A stretch of 64,000 nucleotides of DNA. It comes from Gigaspora rosea (taxonomy: Eukaryota > Glomeromycota > Glomeromycetes > Diversisporales > Gigasporaceae). The notes under the pieces are model-generated. The model searched no databases. It was not told where the DNA came from and saw nothing but the letters and a program-made list of their open reading frames with translations. The first letter of the stretch is position 1, and each line of letters starts with the position of its first letter. The stretch is taken from contig QKWP01000074.1 in the NCBI GenBank assembly GCA_003550325.1, positions 84,674-148,673 of the forward strand. The letters are read 5' to 3'. Below, piece by piece: positions 22,570 through 33,800 of this stretch. The position numbers and the translations under genes were made by a program.

Positions 22570-23503
22570 GAAAGCTTGCCATAGTTTAAATCAATATTTA
22601 GGAATATCAAGAGATGATAAAACAAAAGATTACATTTTAGTGCTTAGTTATGCAAAATGTGGTTTATTGAGCAAAAACTTTACAGATATCCTTAAATTTA
22701 AATGAAACTCAAATTAATGATACTCTGTGATATTATATCCAATCTTGATCGTATTCATTCTGAAAACTATTTACATCGAGATATTAATCCTGGAAATATT
22801 CTATTGAAAAAAATTATAAGGCATATATTACCGATCTAGGTTTATCAAAACTGCTTGATGAAAAGGAACGAGAAGATCGTATTCATGGAGTTTTACCTTA
22901 TATTGCACCAGAGCTCTTTCAAAAACAACTATATACTCAAGCTTCAAATATTATTTATTCGGAATAATCATGGTAGGAATAGCAACTGATAAAAATTTGT
23001 AAAGGACTACGCCCAAATTTGGACCAGGAATTCCTGATTGTTATATTGAATTAGCAAACCAATGCATGAATTCTAATCCAGGAAAAAGTCCATCATCTAG
23101 TGAAATAATTATTAAACTTAATGAATGGTTAAATATTATTGGAGGTGAAGCTGAAAATAAATTAAAAGCATTCAATGTTTAGAGAAATAATTATTAATCT
23201 GAATAAATGGTTAAATATTTTTAGAAGGACAAAAAGCTAAATAATATTAAAAAGGGTAAATCATTAAATATTGCTAAAAGTGAAGTCGAAAATAAAATGA
23301 AAAGACAATTTTTAGAAAGTGATGAGATTAATGAAAAATTGCCAATAATTAAGAAAAATATAAAAGAAAGTAAACCTTATAATATTATTGATATTAACAA
23401 AAGCCTATCAAAACTGAAAACTAGTAAAACTGCTGTTAATATAGAAGTTTCGGATGATCAATTAACACTATGTATTTATTTAGAAATTAAGTTTTATATT
23501 TAG
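22570..23503 (+). pseudogene. TKL-like protein kinase, broken
   Basis: Kinase-domain wording is clear. SLNQYLGISRDDKTKDYILV and YAKCG lie at the hinge (22580-22665). DIISNLDRIHSENYLHRDIN followed by PGNILL is the catalytic loop (22732-22809). DLGLSK stands in place of DFG (22834-22851). PYIAPELF is the APE motif (22898-22921). CYIELANQCMNSNPGKSPSS (about 23038-23097) is the C-lobe. A tail at 23297-23503 (KRQFLESDEINEKLPI) is typical of the kinases expanded in arbuscular mycorrhizal fungi. The reading frame shifts between NILL and YKAYITDLG and again after SNIY. In-frame stops follow, and the region holding the N-lobe and ATP lysine is not recognisable. Catalytic Asp of HRD is present. It phosphorylated Ser/Thr/Tyr when intact and is now a relic. 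Confidence 0.8.
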
Positions 23504-23529
23504 GATTATTACTATCTATTTATTAAAAG

Positions 23530-24275
23530 TAGGTATCTTAGGTCACGTTATACATATATAACTTCATGCAGATCACGGAACTCAGCCCTTATAAAAGATC
23601 ACACAAACTCATAATCTTTAAAAATTTTTCGCAATGGTTTAATGTTGTCAAAAAAAACTGTTTTTTGATTAATCAAAGGCTCGTGCACTCAACAGTAAGT
23701 CATTTTCTATTAGCAAGTTGGGGTAAAAAGGAGTTTATTTAGAAATAAGGCAAAGTTAACTTTGCTCATCCAGCCTTAAAAATGCGCATCTCAAGCAAAC
23801 TTTTCTAAAAAATAAATATTTTTCTTTAAATTTTACAGATAACAACTTTGATAGCTTGTTTACACTTAATTATGTTGCAAAAAGTCATGGCGTTTACGAA
23901 TTTTTGGAAGTTTACTAGTGACTCTTCGTGAAAAATATGGTTATTAATAATCTATTTATAGATTATATGTATATTGTAGCCGTATTAAAACATGGTAGAT
24001 AGTCTATTTAGATAGTCGAAAAAGGCTAAAAATTTTGATTGTAATGCTTGTAATAATTTTGCAAAACATTTTATTAATATAATTATTTAGTATTATATTA
24101 ATTAAATAAAAAAATGGTTATAACTTCGAAGATATTTAGTTTTTGTATGTACATATGTAGTAAATATAAATTATTTTGATTGGACAAAATCTATTTTTAG
24201 TTTTGTACATTAGTGATCTACAACTTGCAGTTATGCCGTTATTTTGCTATATTGTAGATCACATAAGATACCCTA
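23530..24275. mobile_element. MITE-like element with TAGGTATCTTAGGTCACG ends
   Basis: Left TAGGTATCTTAGGTCACG and inverted right GTAGATCACATAAGATACCC then TA form imperfect terminal repeats about 22 bp long. TTAA occurs just outside each end (23524-23527 and 24280-24283) at slightly different distances, so the class is uncertain. The interior is AT-rich and non-coding. Confidence 0.6.
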
Positions 24276-24283
24276 CCCTTAAA

Positions 24284-25439
24284 TTAAGCTTTTTTTCGTA
24301 AGTATTGTAATTAAGTTTTAATAAATTAAGCAAATTCTTTTAATACGTAATAATCAAAACATATATTGAAAAGGTTGAATATACTAGTCCAATTTGTTTT
24401 TACGATCAAAATAAACCATTTATTATCTATGCAAATTAATATGTTTAATAAATATATTTTACATATTACAAAAAATATCATAAGATTCAATCTCTGATTT
24501 AAATATTATATGTATTCATCATTATCCTCATAATAACAGATAATATATAATGTACAAGAATGGAGTTTATTGAATAAAATAAAGGTTTAAATATAATAAT
24601 ATATATTTCCATTTATTAAATTTAATTAATTTATACTTAAATTTTTATCACTTAAAGAAATAAACGATTAAATTTACAGTGTCATATGTAGTATTAGAGA
24701 ATTTTGTATTAATTAGTAGGTTTCAATAATTTGATTCTCCATTTGATGTGATTCTTGATCTCCTTGTATATCATGTCATTCAAGAGGTGCCATAGCATGA
24801 GAATTTACTAATTCTCCCTAATTTACCATTAGTTGAATGCACAAATGTAATTTTTGTAATAATTATGTTTTATTAAATTTTTCTTTAAAATTACTTTTCG
24901 TTTTTTAATACTAATTTTTTGCAAATCACTTGAATTTAACAACTCTTTTCGATAAATTAAAACATTTTGAGAGCTCTTTTTACAACTCTTCGAATTCTTA
25001 ATAAACACATAATTAATATTGAACGATAACAATAATACCGTATTAAATAATTTTTTTGTCGAATATTAAATATCTATCATACTATGTAAAGTATTAATTA
25101 AATAACAGTTTTTTTAGACCATTCATATTATATAGTTTCAGTCAGAGCAAGGCAAAAAGTTATACCACGATCACCTTTATATAAACCGATGTTCATTATA
25201 GTAAGCCTTTAAAGTTGATTATATTTGGCTGTACTTTGAAATTTTGGTAGTAGAAATTTTGTGTACTCAATTAAATATTAAAAAAAGAAATAAAAAATTT
25301 TTACTTAAACAACCAGTACGCACATAACGATAAATATTTATGCACATTTTTCATTTATTTATTTATTTATTTTTTTTTTGAATTACATTGTAATGTTTGT
25401 ATGCTTAGTGAAGTATCGGATAAAGTAGTATTTATTTGA
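24284..25439. other. AT-rich intergenic stretch
   Basis: No gene is supported. The minus-strand frame at 24829-25032 is Lys/Ser/Asn-rich without a recognisable motif. At 25306-25355 ACGCACATAACGATAAATAT is a partial tandem copy of the sequence that begins the segmental duplication at 25440. Confidence 0.5.
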
Positions 25440-26671
25440 ACAACTAGCACGCACATAACGATAATTTTTATGTACATCTTTTATTTGTTTATTTTATTTT
25501 ATTAGGTGCTGCGCGCTAAAACCAGGAAAGTTATACTGTATAAGTACATCTTAAAATTAAAATTTTCTGAAATAGAATATATTATTTACATTATTTTGTT
25601 TTCCTTTTAATGATAAATATAGGTATGTAGGTCGTATAGGTACTATTTATACGCCAAATAGACTCGATTAAGCTCAAATGATTTATTTTTTATAAAGAAA
25701 AGGAAAAATAAATTCGTTACTGGGATGTTTCGCATCCAATAACGCGCATCTGACTTTGAATTCAATGAGCTCGAAGCTAGGGTTGGGTCAGTCCCAAAAA
25801 AAGACCGGTCTGGACCGGTCTTTAAACTGGGACTGAAGGTATTCTCAGTCCCCGAACATAGACCAGTTTAGACCGGTTCAGGCCGATTAATTACGAGTTA
25901 CTGTCTTTAATTAATTAAAAATATAGTATTTAAATAATAATTTAGTCAGTATTTCATTACATAAAGTCAACTGTAAAAAAAAAAGTTTACTGTATAAATT
26001 ACAAATTCGTTAAATAATAAGAAATTGTTTTTACTAAATAATTCTTTTTAATTAAATTCCTTAAATAATCTTTATGAACAGATTTCCAAAAAAATAAAAT
26101 AAAATAAAAAACTCATTAATTTAACAAGCTTTTCTCGTTTGCCACTTAAAACATGGTCTGATACTTGCTTAATATTCATATTTTTGTAATATGTAAGTCA
26201 ATTAATAATTGACATAAATTAAAAAATGACGCAGAAAAGTAAACTAACATTTTATCTAAGTCTCATTCGGGCAAGAATCTGCTGTTATTATTTTATAATC
26301 ACCGAGAGCTTTTAGTGTCGTTTCTATCGGCATATAAAAGGTCACATTTTTTCCATCTTGTTTTCCACCACCTACTACATGGCCAACCGGATGAGCCCTG
26401 GCTAAACCTTCACTTGTAAAGATAGGTCCACCACTATCCCCACCTCTAAAACTCATTAAACCAGTATCTATTTTATTTAAACCTTTCGCCACAAAATTAG
26501 GGTATCCTCGACGACGGGTAAATTCTGCTGTTTGATCGACTGCTACAATTTTTCCACAAACATAACCATTAGACTTCCAAAACCACATACTTCCTCTCCT
26601 AGCTTAGGAGAATAAATCGAATTTATCGGTGCAAAATGAAGTATACCATTTCGGTCAAGTTTAGGAACACA
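25440..26671. repeat. Segmental duplication, copy 2
   Basis: Counterpart of 21096-22340, same orientation, and here continuous with the rest of the protease gene. It includes the hAT-like solo end at 25778-25890 and lacks the 12-base hairpin arm near 25510. Confidence 0.9.
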
Positions 26672-27945
26672 TGCTGTTGGATTTCCCAATTGCCAAGTAT
26701 GTAATTCTATAAAAGCATATTCATTACCATCTTCACCTCCTACTGCCACTTTTGTTACATCTCCTATGTCCTCTAATGTCTCATTAATTTTTGTGTAAAC
26801 ATCAGGATAATTATTGCCATATACACAATGACCAGAAGTTAACATGCCTTTTATCCCATTTGGTTTAATAACTGGAAAGCCAGCTGTGCAACGTGCCTTG
26901 CTTTGAGTATCAGAAACTTGTATATGTATTCTACTTCCAGCGTAAATATAATAAGATTCATCATCTCTAATTTTTAAATTCATTATATTTGCAGTATCAT
27001 TCCATTCCAAATTTTTTATCTCGGTCACATTAGTATTTCCAGCATTATTCTGTTGATAAGTAGTTAATTTAATAATTCCAGCTGATAGTACTTTTTCTAT
27101 TGGCGTATAATAAAAATATTTGCGGCCTGTTTGATCATCGTTGAAAATGCTCGTGATATGGCCAAGGGCTTGGGCAGTTGTGGATCCATTATTATCAATT
27201 TGTATGTAAACTGGACCTCCTATATCTTCATTTTCAACCCCTTTTACTTCGAGGTAGACTTCGTTTACACTTAAATTAGTAAGACTACCATTCCAAGGAT
27301 TAGGAACTGTTATCTCCTTATTAATTTCATTAAGTAATCCACAACGATAGCCACTTTTAGCTCCATAAGCGCAAACTTTATATCCTGTTTCATTAAGAGT
27401 AAGATAAGAAGTTATAGGATAAAGTTCACTTATTGTGCCATCATCCAAAGTTAATCCTTAGAATAAGGAATATTATCCCAGGCAATCAAAATTGAAGTTA
27501 CGAAAACATAATCTAAACCATTAATACCAAACATCATATCATAAGCCGCTCCTATTTGGGTTACATTACCATCATCCTCATTCTCATAAACATTATCTGA
27601 TATTTGATTAGGAAAGAAATTACAGTTATTTCTAACACAACACTGAGCCGAAGTAATAAAACCATCAATTCCTTGTTTATTGCCTATAAAAGCAGCCGTG
27701 CAATTTTTCTTATTCTCAAATGATATTGGATATCCAGCATAAATTGCCCTGTCACTTTCATCAGTATCTCTTTTATTAATTGGCTGAGATTGATCAGAAT
27801 TTTTTAATTTCTCCCCGAAATTTATTCTCGTGGGATAAGAAATCGCAGGTTGGTTTTTGGATTCAGAAACTAACTTTTCTCCCGATCCAAATCCCAGTAA
27901 ACATAAAATAAATAATTGTATGATTTTTTTACTAGATATCTTCAT
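26256..27945 (-). pseudogene. Secreted two-domain S1 (streptogrisin-like) serine protease, two frame breaks
   Basis: Starts MKISSKKIIQLFILCLLGFG, a clear signal peptide, then a linker with a KR site (NKRDTDESD). Domain 1 (about residues 65-270) has ITSAQCC where the His motif should be, LDYVFV, and NEDIGGPV where GDSGGP should be, so it lacks both catalytic His and Ser. Domain 2 (about 320-560) has LTSGHC (His) and RGGDSGGP (Ser). The usual Asp position reads EYAFIEL (Glu). The frame shifts once near 27455 (PYSK to LTLDDGT) and once near 26570. At the second site the other copy (22249) has an extra base and stays in frame, so the loss here is derived or a base-call error. If intact, the product is an extracellular ~560-residue peptidase in which only domain 2 could be active. 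An intron is not evident at either break. Confidence 0.8.
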
Positions 27946-28466
27946 ATTTTGAAATTTTAGTAATTTTAATAATTTACTTTCATCTGCTTAAATCCCAAAA
28001 ATTCATTCCAATCTATTGCCTTTTTAATGGTGATTTCAAATACATTTCGGAGCTCTATTTTTAATTACTAAATTAGTGAAAATATTTTAGCCGGCTGATG
28101 GTCAGGATCAGTCATACCAGAAACGTGAGTGGATGGTTTTAATGAAGAAAAAATCGAAAGCAAAATCTAAAAGATGATGGGGTTAATAAAGCACGAGCTC
28201 TTTCTCATGGCACATCACTACCAGTTTTTATGCAATGCAAAACTTCTGATTTTAGAGATCGGCTAAAGTGAAATTAACCAATATTAATTGAGATAAGCTT
28301 TTTAACGAAACACCCGTATGTAGCTGGTTTGTGTTGCTTTACAGAAACCCATGGTTTTCACTAAATATGTTTAGGGAACAGTTATTTCCACACCCTTGTA
28401 AGTGATAAATTATTATTGTGAAATTATAACAATGCTACGATATATGTCCAACTCAAAATTAAGTAA
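27946..28466. other. Intergenic stretch with a weak coding-like fragment
   Basis: On the plus strand 28172-28262 reads VNKARALSHGTSLPVFMQC then KTSDFRDRLK and a stop. The wording is protein-like but unrecognised. Otherwise nothing is supported. Confidence 0.3.
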
Positions 28467-28506
28467 TATGGGCTAGGTGCTGGGAAAAGGGCCGAAAATG
28501 ACAAAA
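28467..28506. repeat. Solo TATGGG-type terminal repeat
   Basis: TATGGGCTAGGTGCTGGG, then AAAAGGGCCGAAAATGAC. The inverted counterpart is at 56588-56628, 28 kb away, with only about 40 bp shared, so these are ends of separate copies rather than one element. Confidence 0.6.
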
Positions 28507-28579
28507 AAAAAGATCTTCAGAAAATCAATTTTTATGTTATAAACTAGGCGATTGAGTTATTTAAAGGGATTTAGAAAAG

Positions 28580-29090
28580 AATGTGCTGTATAGTACTGTA
28601 TTACTGTGCCTGTTACATATTAAATTTTAGTTGCGATTCTCAATTTATCGATTTCTTATTATAAAACAGGTATCGTATGAGCGTGAAATAATGCCCATCT
28701 GCGCGTTAATTAATTGACCTGCGCGTTACTTTGGATACACCAATGTGCGTTATTCGAAATAAGTGCATGTAATTAGGAAAAGTGCACTACGGAATGCGCA
28801 CTTATGGTATGTAATCTACATATAATGTTACATTACATTTGCGGATCAAATGATGTGCACTTATAGAAAGAAAGTATATAGAAAGAAAGTGCGTTGCGTG
28901 TGAAGTGCACTTATAAAGGATGAACTTATGGAAGATCGGCTGTATATCATTTTTACATCAATGATATCTGATATGTTCTATTGCGCTTTAATTCGGAACG
29001 TAAATGGACACTAATTTGATACCAAATAAACCATTTTTGAAGAATTAGATTTTTAAAATAACGACCTCAAGCATTATTTCGTAGAACTTT
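28580..29090. other. Intergenic stretch with GTGCACTTAT words
   Basis: Between 28685 and 28925 the words GCGCGTTA, AAGTGCACTA, TGCGCACTTATGG, GTGCACTTATA and AAGTGCACTTATAAAGG recur in both orientations. This is compatible with an old element end. No gene is seen. Confidence 0.4.
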
Positions 29091-29241
29091 ATTTGTTATT
29101 TGTAGTGTTATATTAGTACAGTTTTTTTGGACAAGGTTTTATACGCTTCAGATTGTGTATAAAATTTTGTTATTTGTAGTGTTATATTAGTACAGTTTTT
29201 TTGGACAAGATTTTTATACACTTCAGATCGTGTATAAAATT
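29091..29241. repeat. Two tandem copies of a ~74-bp unit
   Basis: TTATTTGTAGTGTTATATTA through CAGATTGTGTATAAAATTTT repeated once with four or five differences. Confidence 0.9.
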
Positions 29242-29339
29242 TTATTATTTTAATCTTTTTTTATCATAATTAAGTGAGCTAACTTGACTTATTTTTGTTT
29301 AATTTTTTGCTTATAACTAACTATTCTATATTATATCTA

Positions 29340-29975
29340 TCAATATTGCAATATGGTGACTACCGCGATTAATGATGAGTTAGTTTACATCAGAATTATC
29401 ATGATTACTAGCGTTAGTTACTGTAAAAAATTCTGTTAATTAATTTGCATTGGAATTATCATAATTTCTATTATGAATTAATGTAAATAATCTCGTACAA
29501 AATTTCATAATTACAGTATGTATTAAAAAATGAGTTGGTTTACATTTGAGTTTTATTGTAAATTACAATAAAAAATTCTATTACAGTACTTGCTATTTTA
29601 GTGATCATAATATATGGTTGAGTTGTTTCACATTGAGATTGTCATGATTTCTATCAGATACTGTAAATAATTTTGCTGCAAAACTTACTCGATATTCTGG
29701 TGATTAGAATAAATGTTTTAGGTTTGTTAGCTTGCATTGAAATTAGTTACAGAAATTATTCACTATTCTGGTTAATTGAGTTTAGATTAGACAGAATTTA
29801 CTCACTATTCCAGTAACCATATCATGAGTTCAAGTTTGAATTAGTTTGCATTAAAATTGGAATGTTTCCTATCATGAGTTATTGCATATAATTCTGTTAC
29901 AGAACTTACTCGTTATTCCAGTAAATACAAATATCTGATTAAAATGAGTTAGTCTTTATTGGAATTGTTGTGATT
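29340..29975. repeat. Degenerate ~115-bp minisatellite
   Basis: About five to six diverged units with the phrases GAGTTAGTTTACAT, GAATTATCATGATTTCTAT, GTTACTGTAAATAATTCTG, and ACTTACTCGATATTCTGGT. A shorter relative occurs at about 6540-6800. No coding frame persists across units. Confidence 0.75.
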
Positions 29976-29983
29976 TTAGCAAT

Positions 29984-30025
29984 TACAGTCATCTCCCATA
30001 TAATCACATGATTGGACACATGGTA
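29984..30025. repeat. pogo/mariner-like solo end
   Basis: TA followed by CAGTCATCTCCCATATAATC then ACATG. Same family as 62605 (CAGTCGTCCCTCC, then CAGTCACCTCCCATATA). No partner end is seen before the hAT-type element begins at 30231. Confidence 0.5.
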
Positions 30026-30241
30026 AATTTTTTTTAAAAATGCGCTTATATAAACATGATTTTATTGGTTAGTAGATCAACAAACTACAAGAATCACTGA
30101 GAAAAATTAGTGATTAACTGATAATCATTTCGTTCACGGAATTGACTTAAAAAAAATGAATTTTTGACCAGGATTTAGGACCTTGCTCATCGTAATGTCG
30201 ACTAACATTAATTTGGCCGGAATTTATAACTAGTGATACGG

Positions 30242-30847
30242 TATTACGGTCGAGTGGGAGAGCTACGGAAAGTTGTACCGATTTAGCTTCGATCGTGAAC
30301 AAAAATGGGATCGATTTGGTATCACGAGGCTACAATGTATCACAAGTGATATGATCACAGGATTTCGCAATATGAATTAAATTTATGCAATACAAAGTTT
30401 AATGGGAGGTAGGAGTCAGTTTATAAAATTTGGGGTTTCAAGGGTCTCTTTATTAAAAAGGCTTATATTCAAATTACATACAAGGAATTACACTTCGGGT
30501 ATTAATGCAACTAAATTGCAACTGACCGTAAGTGATAACTGTCCTCTTCGTCCCAACAACCCAATCTACTTATATATTTTCAACCTATATGTAAATTCTA
30601 TTCCTTAACTTATAATCCAAATCACTCACTTGGAGATCAAATCTCTCGTTTGGAGACTTGATCTCCCGATTGGAGATCTGATCCTCCGATTAGAGATCTA
30701 ATCACCCATTGGGAGATTTGATCCCCAGTCTGGAGATTTGATCACCTGCCCAGCCACACTAACCTTTTTCCCACCATAATATGAAATACTAACCAAATAA
30801 AGAAAACAAAGAGAAAAAAATAACAATTAAAATTTCTGTGCACAACA
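30242..30847 (-). repeat. 3' LTR of the gypsy element
   Basis: 606 bp. Begins on the minus strand TGTTGTGCACAG and ends near CCGTAATA. About 30 differences from the other LTR by eye, most of them transitions. Contains repeated TTGGAGATCTGATC-type words. Confidence 0.95.
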
Positions 30848-33800
30848 TCACCCCTCGTTCGAAAGGATGAGCTCCATCGAATCCAACGAGCGATACAACT
30901 CCCCTTGCCTCTGTGCCCATGCTTCGACTAATAATTTGTCTGAAAAATCTTCATCATACATTTTTTCAAGTATGGTGATATTAATATGTTCCACTACGTA
31001 TAAGTATCCTTCTCCTCTTGTAATAAATAACTGATGAACCCTTTTCGAAATTTTCCAGATTGCCTTTCTTTTTCCGGGCGAGAAGTATGTGTTAAATTTC
31101 TTTCTGCTGGCATCATTCCAACCCTTTTCAGCTAATAAAGCTCCCAATTTATAATAGGCTTCTAAGATTTGGGAATTTGGTTTCCTTTGTGTATTCAAGT
31201 CAAGGATCTATTGACACGCATAGGTTAGTTTTTCGTCCCAATCTTCTCCTGGACCCTCGATGGGAAGAACCAAGTTGTTCAATTCTCCCTGGTTTAAATC
31301 TTGGAGATAAATAGGTAAGTTTTCTCAGATTTTTTCAGCAGGAGTTTTTCTTTCTAATAGAACAATTTGTTCTGATGCTTCTTGTTCCGGTGAGTGAAGG
31401 ATAACACAGCCTCGATCTAAAATTACAATTTCGTCTGGCTCTAATACGGTGGCTAACCTTTGGACGTAGGTCCAAATATATCTTAGTTGTTGCTCCATTC
31501 TTATAAATCTATAGCCCTAAATTAACATGGTTCTTCTTATACGGGTTTTTATAAAGATTTTTTTTTTTACGTATCATATATATCTATCAAGGTTTCAGTA
31601 GGAAATGACACGGTGCTTCTATCTACTACCTGTTTTAGCATGTTACCATGTACGCTCTGCGCCATTACCTTTCTATCTAAGGTTCGTAACTTATACGATC
31701 TGTTGTGGAACGAATTATGTATCCAGTAGGGACCATACCATTTTGGGTCTAGTTTCCCTCCTTTTCTTGTATTAAGTTTGGCCTGGTACCACCATACTTT
31801 ATCTCCTATCATAAAACTTTGCAATTGATACTGGTTATTATGATCTAATACCTGCTTCTCTTGGGACCATTTAATATTTCCTATGGCCGATGCACGTGAT
31901 TCCTTTAAATGATCTATAAGGACCAGTATTCTATTAAGGACTATTGATTGCATGGTTCCTTCATTTATTTCCTCAGTGGGGTATGTGGTTATATCCTTTG
32001 ACAGGTAATCGAGCTTCTTTCCCATATACTAAATAAAACGGCTCATATTTCGTCGTATTGTGTTGCATAGTGCGATAAGTAAATAACGCCAATTGAACAA
32101 ATTCATCCCAATTCTCTTCATATTGAATAGCGCATTTGGATAATATTTCACATAAGGTTCAATTGAACCTTTCGACTTGACCATTTGTCTGAGGATGGTA
32201 TGTCGACGACATAATGTGCCGAATATTCAACTGTTGACATAACCCCTCAATTAATTTATTCTTAAAATGAGTGCCCTGATCTGTTACTATTCCCTTTGGA
32301 CACCCGTGTCTACAAATAATCTCATCTATGAGAAAGGAAGCTACCGATTCAGCATTACAGTTGGATAAAGCTCGAACTTCCGTCCATTTTGTTACGAACT
32401 CGATTGCCACTAGTAAGTATTTGTTACCCTTTATTGTTTTAGGCAACGGGCCTACGAAGTCGATTCCTATCTTATCAAATAATTGTACTGGTTTAATGGG
32501 GTGTAATGGTTCTCATGTGTTCAGTTTTCCTCTTTGCTGACAAATTTTGCACCCCTTTATAAAATTCTTGATGTCTGAAACCATCTGAGGCCAGTGGTAC
32601 CACTTGCAGATCTTTTGGGTGGTAGCTTTTTCTCCCAGATGCCCTCCAATGCCACTTTCGTATAAAGCTTCTAATACAACCTGAACTTCCTTTCGTTGTA
32701 TTACCCTTATTGGGTTTAAGGGTCACATTGGTTATACTTATATAAAATTCCTTCCTGGACCATGTAATTCTGAGCCTAGGACTTAAATTTTTAAATTTCT
32801 TCTTTCTTATATTCTGGGGGTATACTCAAGTCGGTAAGGAATCTTACTAAAATTTGGTAAGTATTTTCTTCCATTGTAATGGAAAAAAATTTAATTAATA
32901 TTTTTTTTTATATATATATGTGCCAGGACACCGGAACCTGAACTGGATTCTGTTCCTCGGGTTTAAGAACTTAAGTATCGAGTTTTTTTTTTTTTTTTAA
33001 TTTTCTAAATTTTTTTCTTTTTTAATTTGATGTTCAATTCTAGATAATCCATCCACGTGAGAAAGCTGTTTACCCGGACGATGCTTAATTACGAAGTCAT
33101 ACCCTTGAAGATTCATTATCAAGCGGGCCATTCTTCTCGTGGGATTTATGATATTGTTTAGGTATACTAGGGCCGAATGATCTGTAACAATCGTGAATTT
33201 AGGCCTATGCAGATATAAATGAATTTTTTTTACAGCCCATCCAATGGCTGTGCACTCTAGCTCCGTTATGGTGTAATTTCTTTCGACCATGCTAGTAGAC
33301 CTGCTAGCGTACTCGATCACATGCTCCTTCCCGTGTTCATCCGGTTGAGCCAAGATGGCTCCCAAAGCCAAATGCGAAGCATCAGTGTATAGGACGTATT
33401 CTTTGTTATCATTGGGATGCACTAGCACGGAAGCGGAAATTAACATAATTTTTAGTTTTTCGAAAGTGACTTGTTGGTCATTACCCCATTTAAAAGGGGT
33501 TTGTTTTTTCAACAATTTGTATAAAGGAACTGCGATTTTAGCAAAATCCTTTATAAATCTTCTGTAGAACCTAGCCAATCCTAAAAACGCACGAAGAGCT
33601 CTAAGATTTTTAGGCAAGGGAAATTCCTTTACAGCTTCAACCTTTGCTTTTCTGGGGTTTATCCCGTGACGTGAAATTTCATGGCCCAAAAAGGTTATCT
33701 CCTGTTGACCGAAATAATATTTTCCTTTATTTAATTGTAGGTTGGCAGCTTGAATACGGCGAAGAACTTCCTACAGATGGGTCACGTGTTCCTCGAAGGT

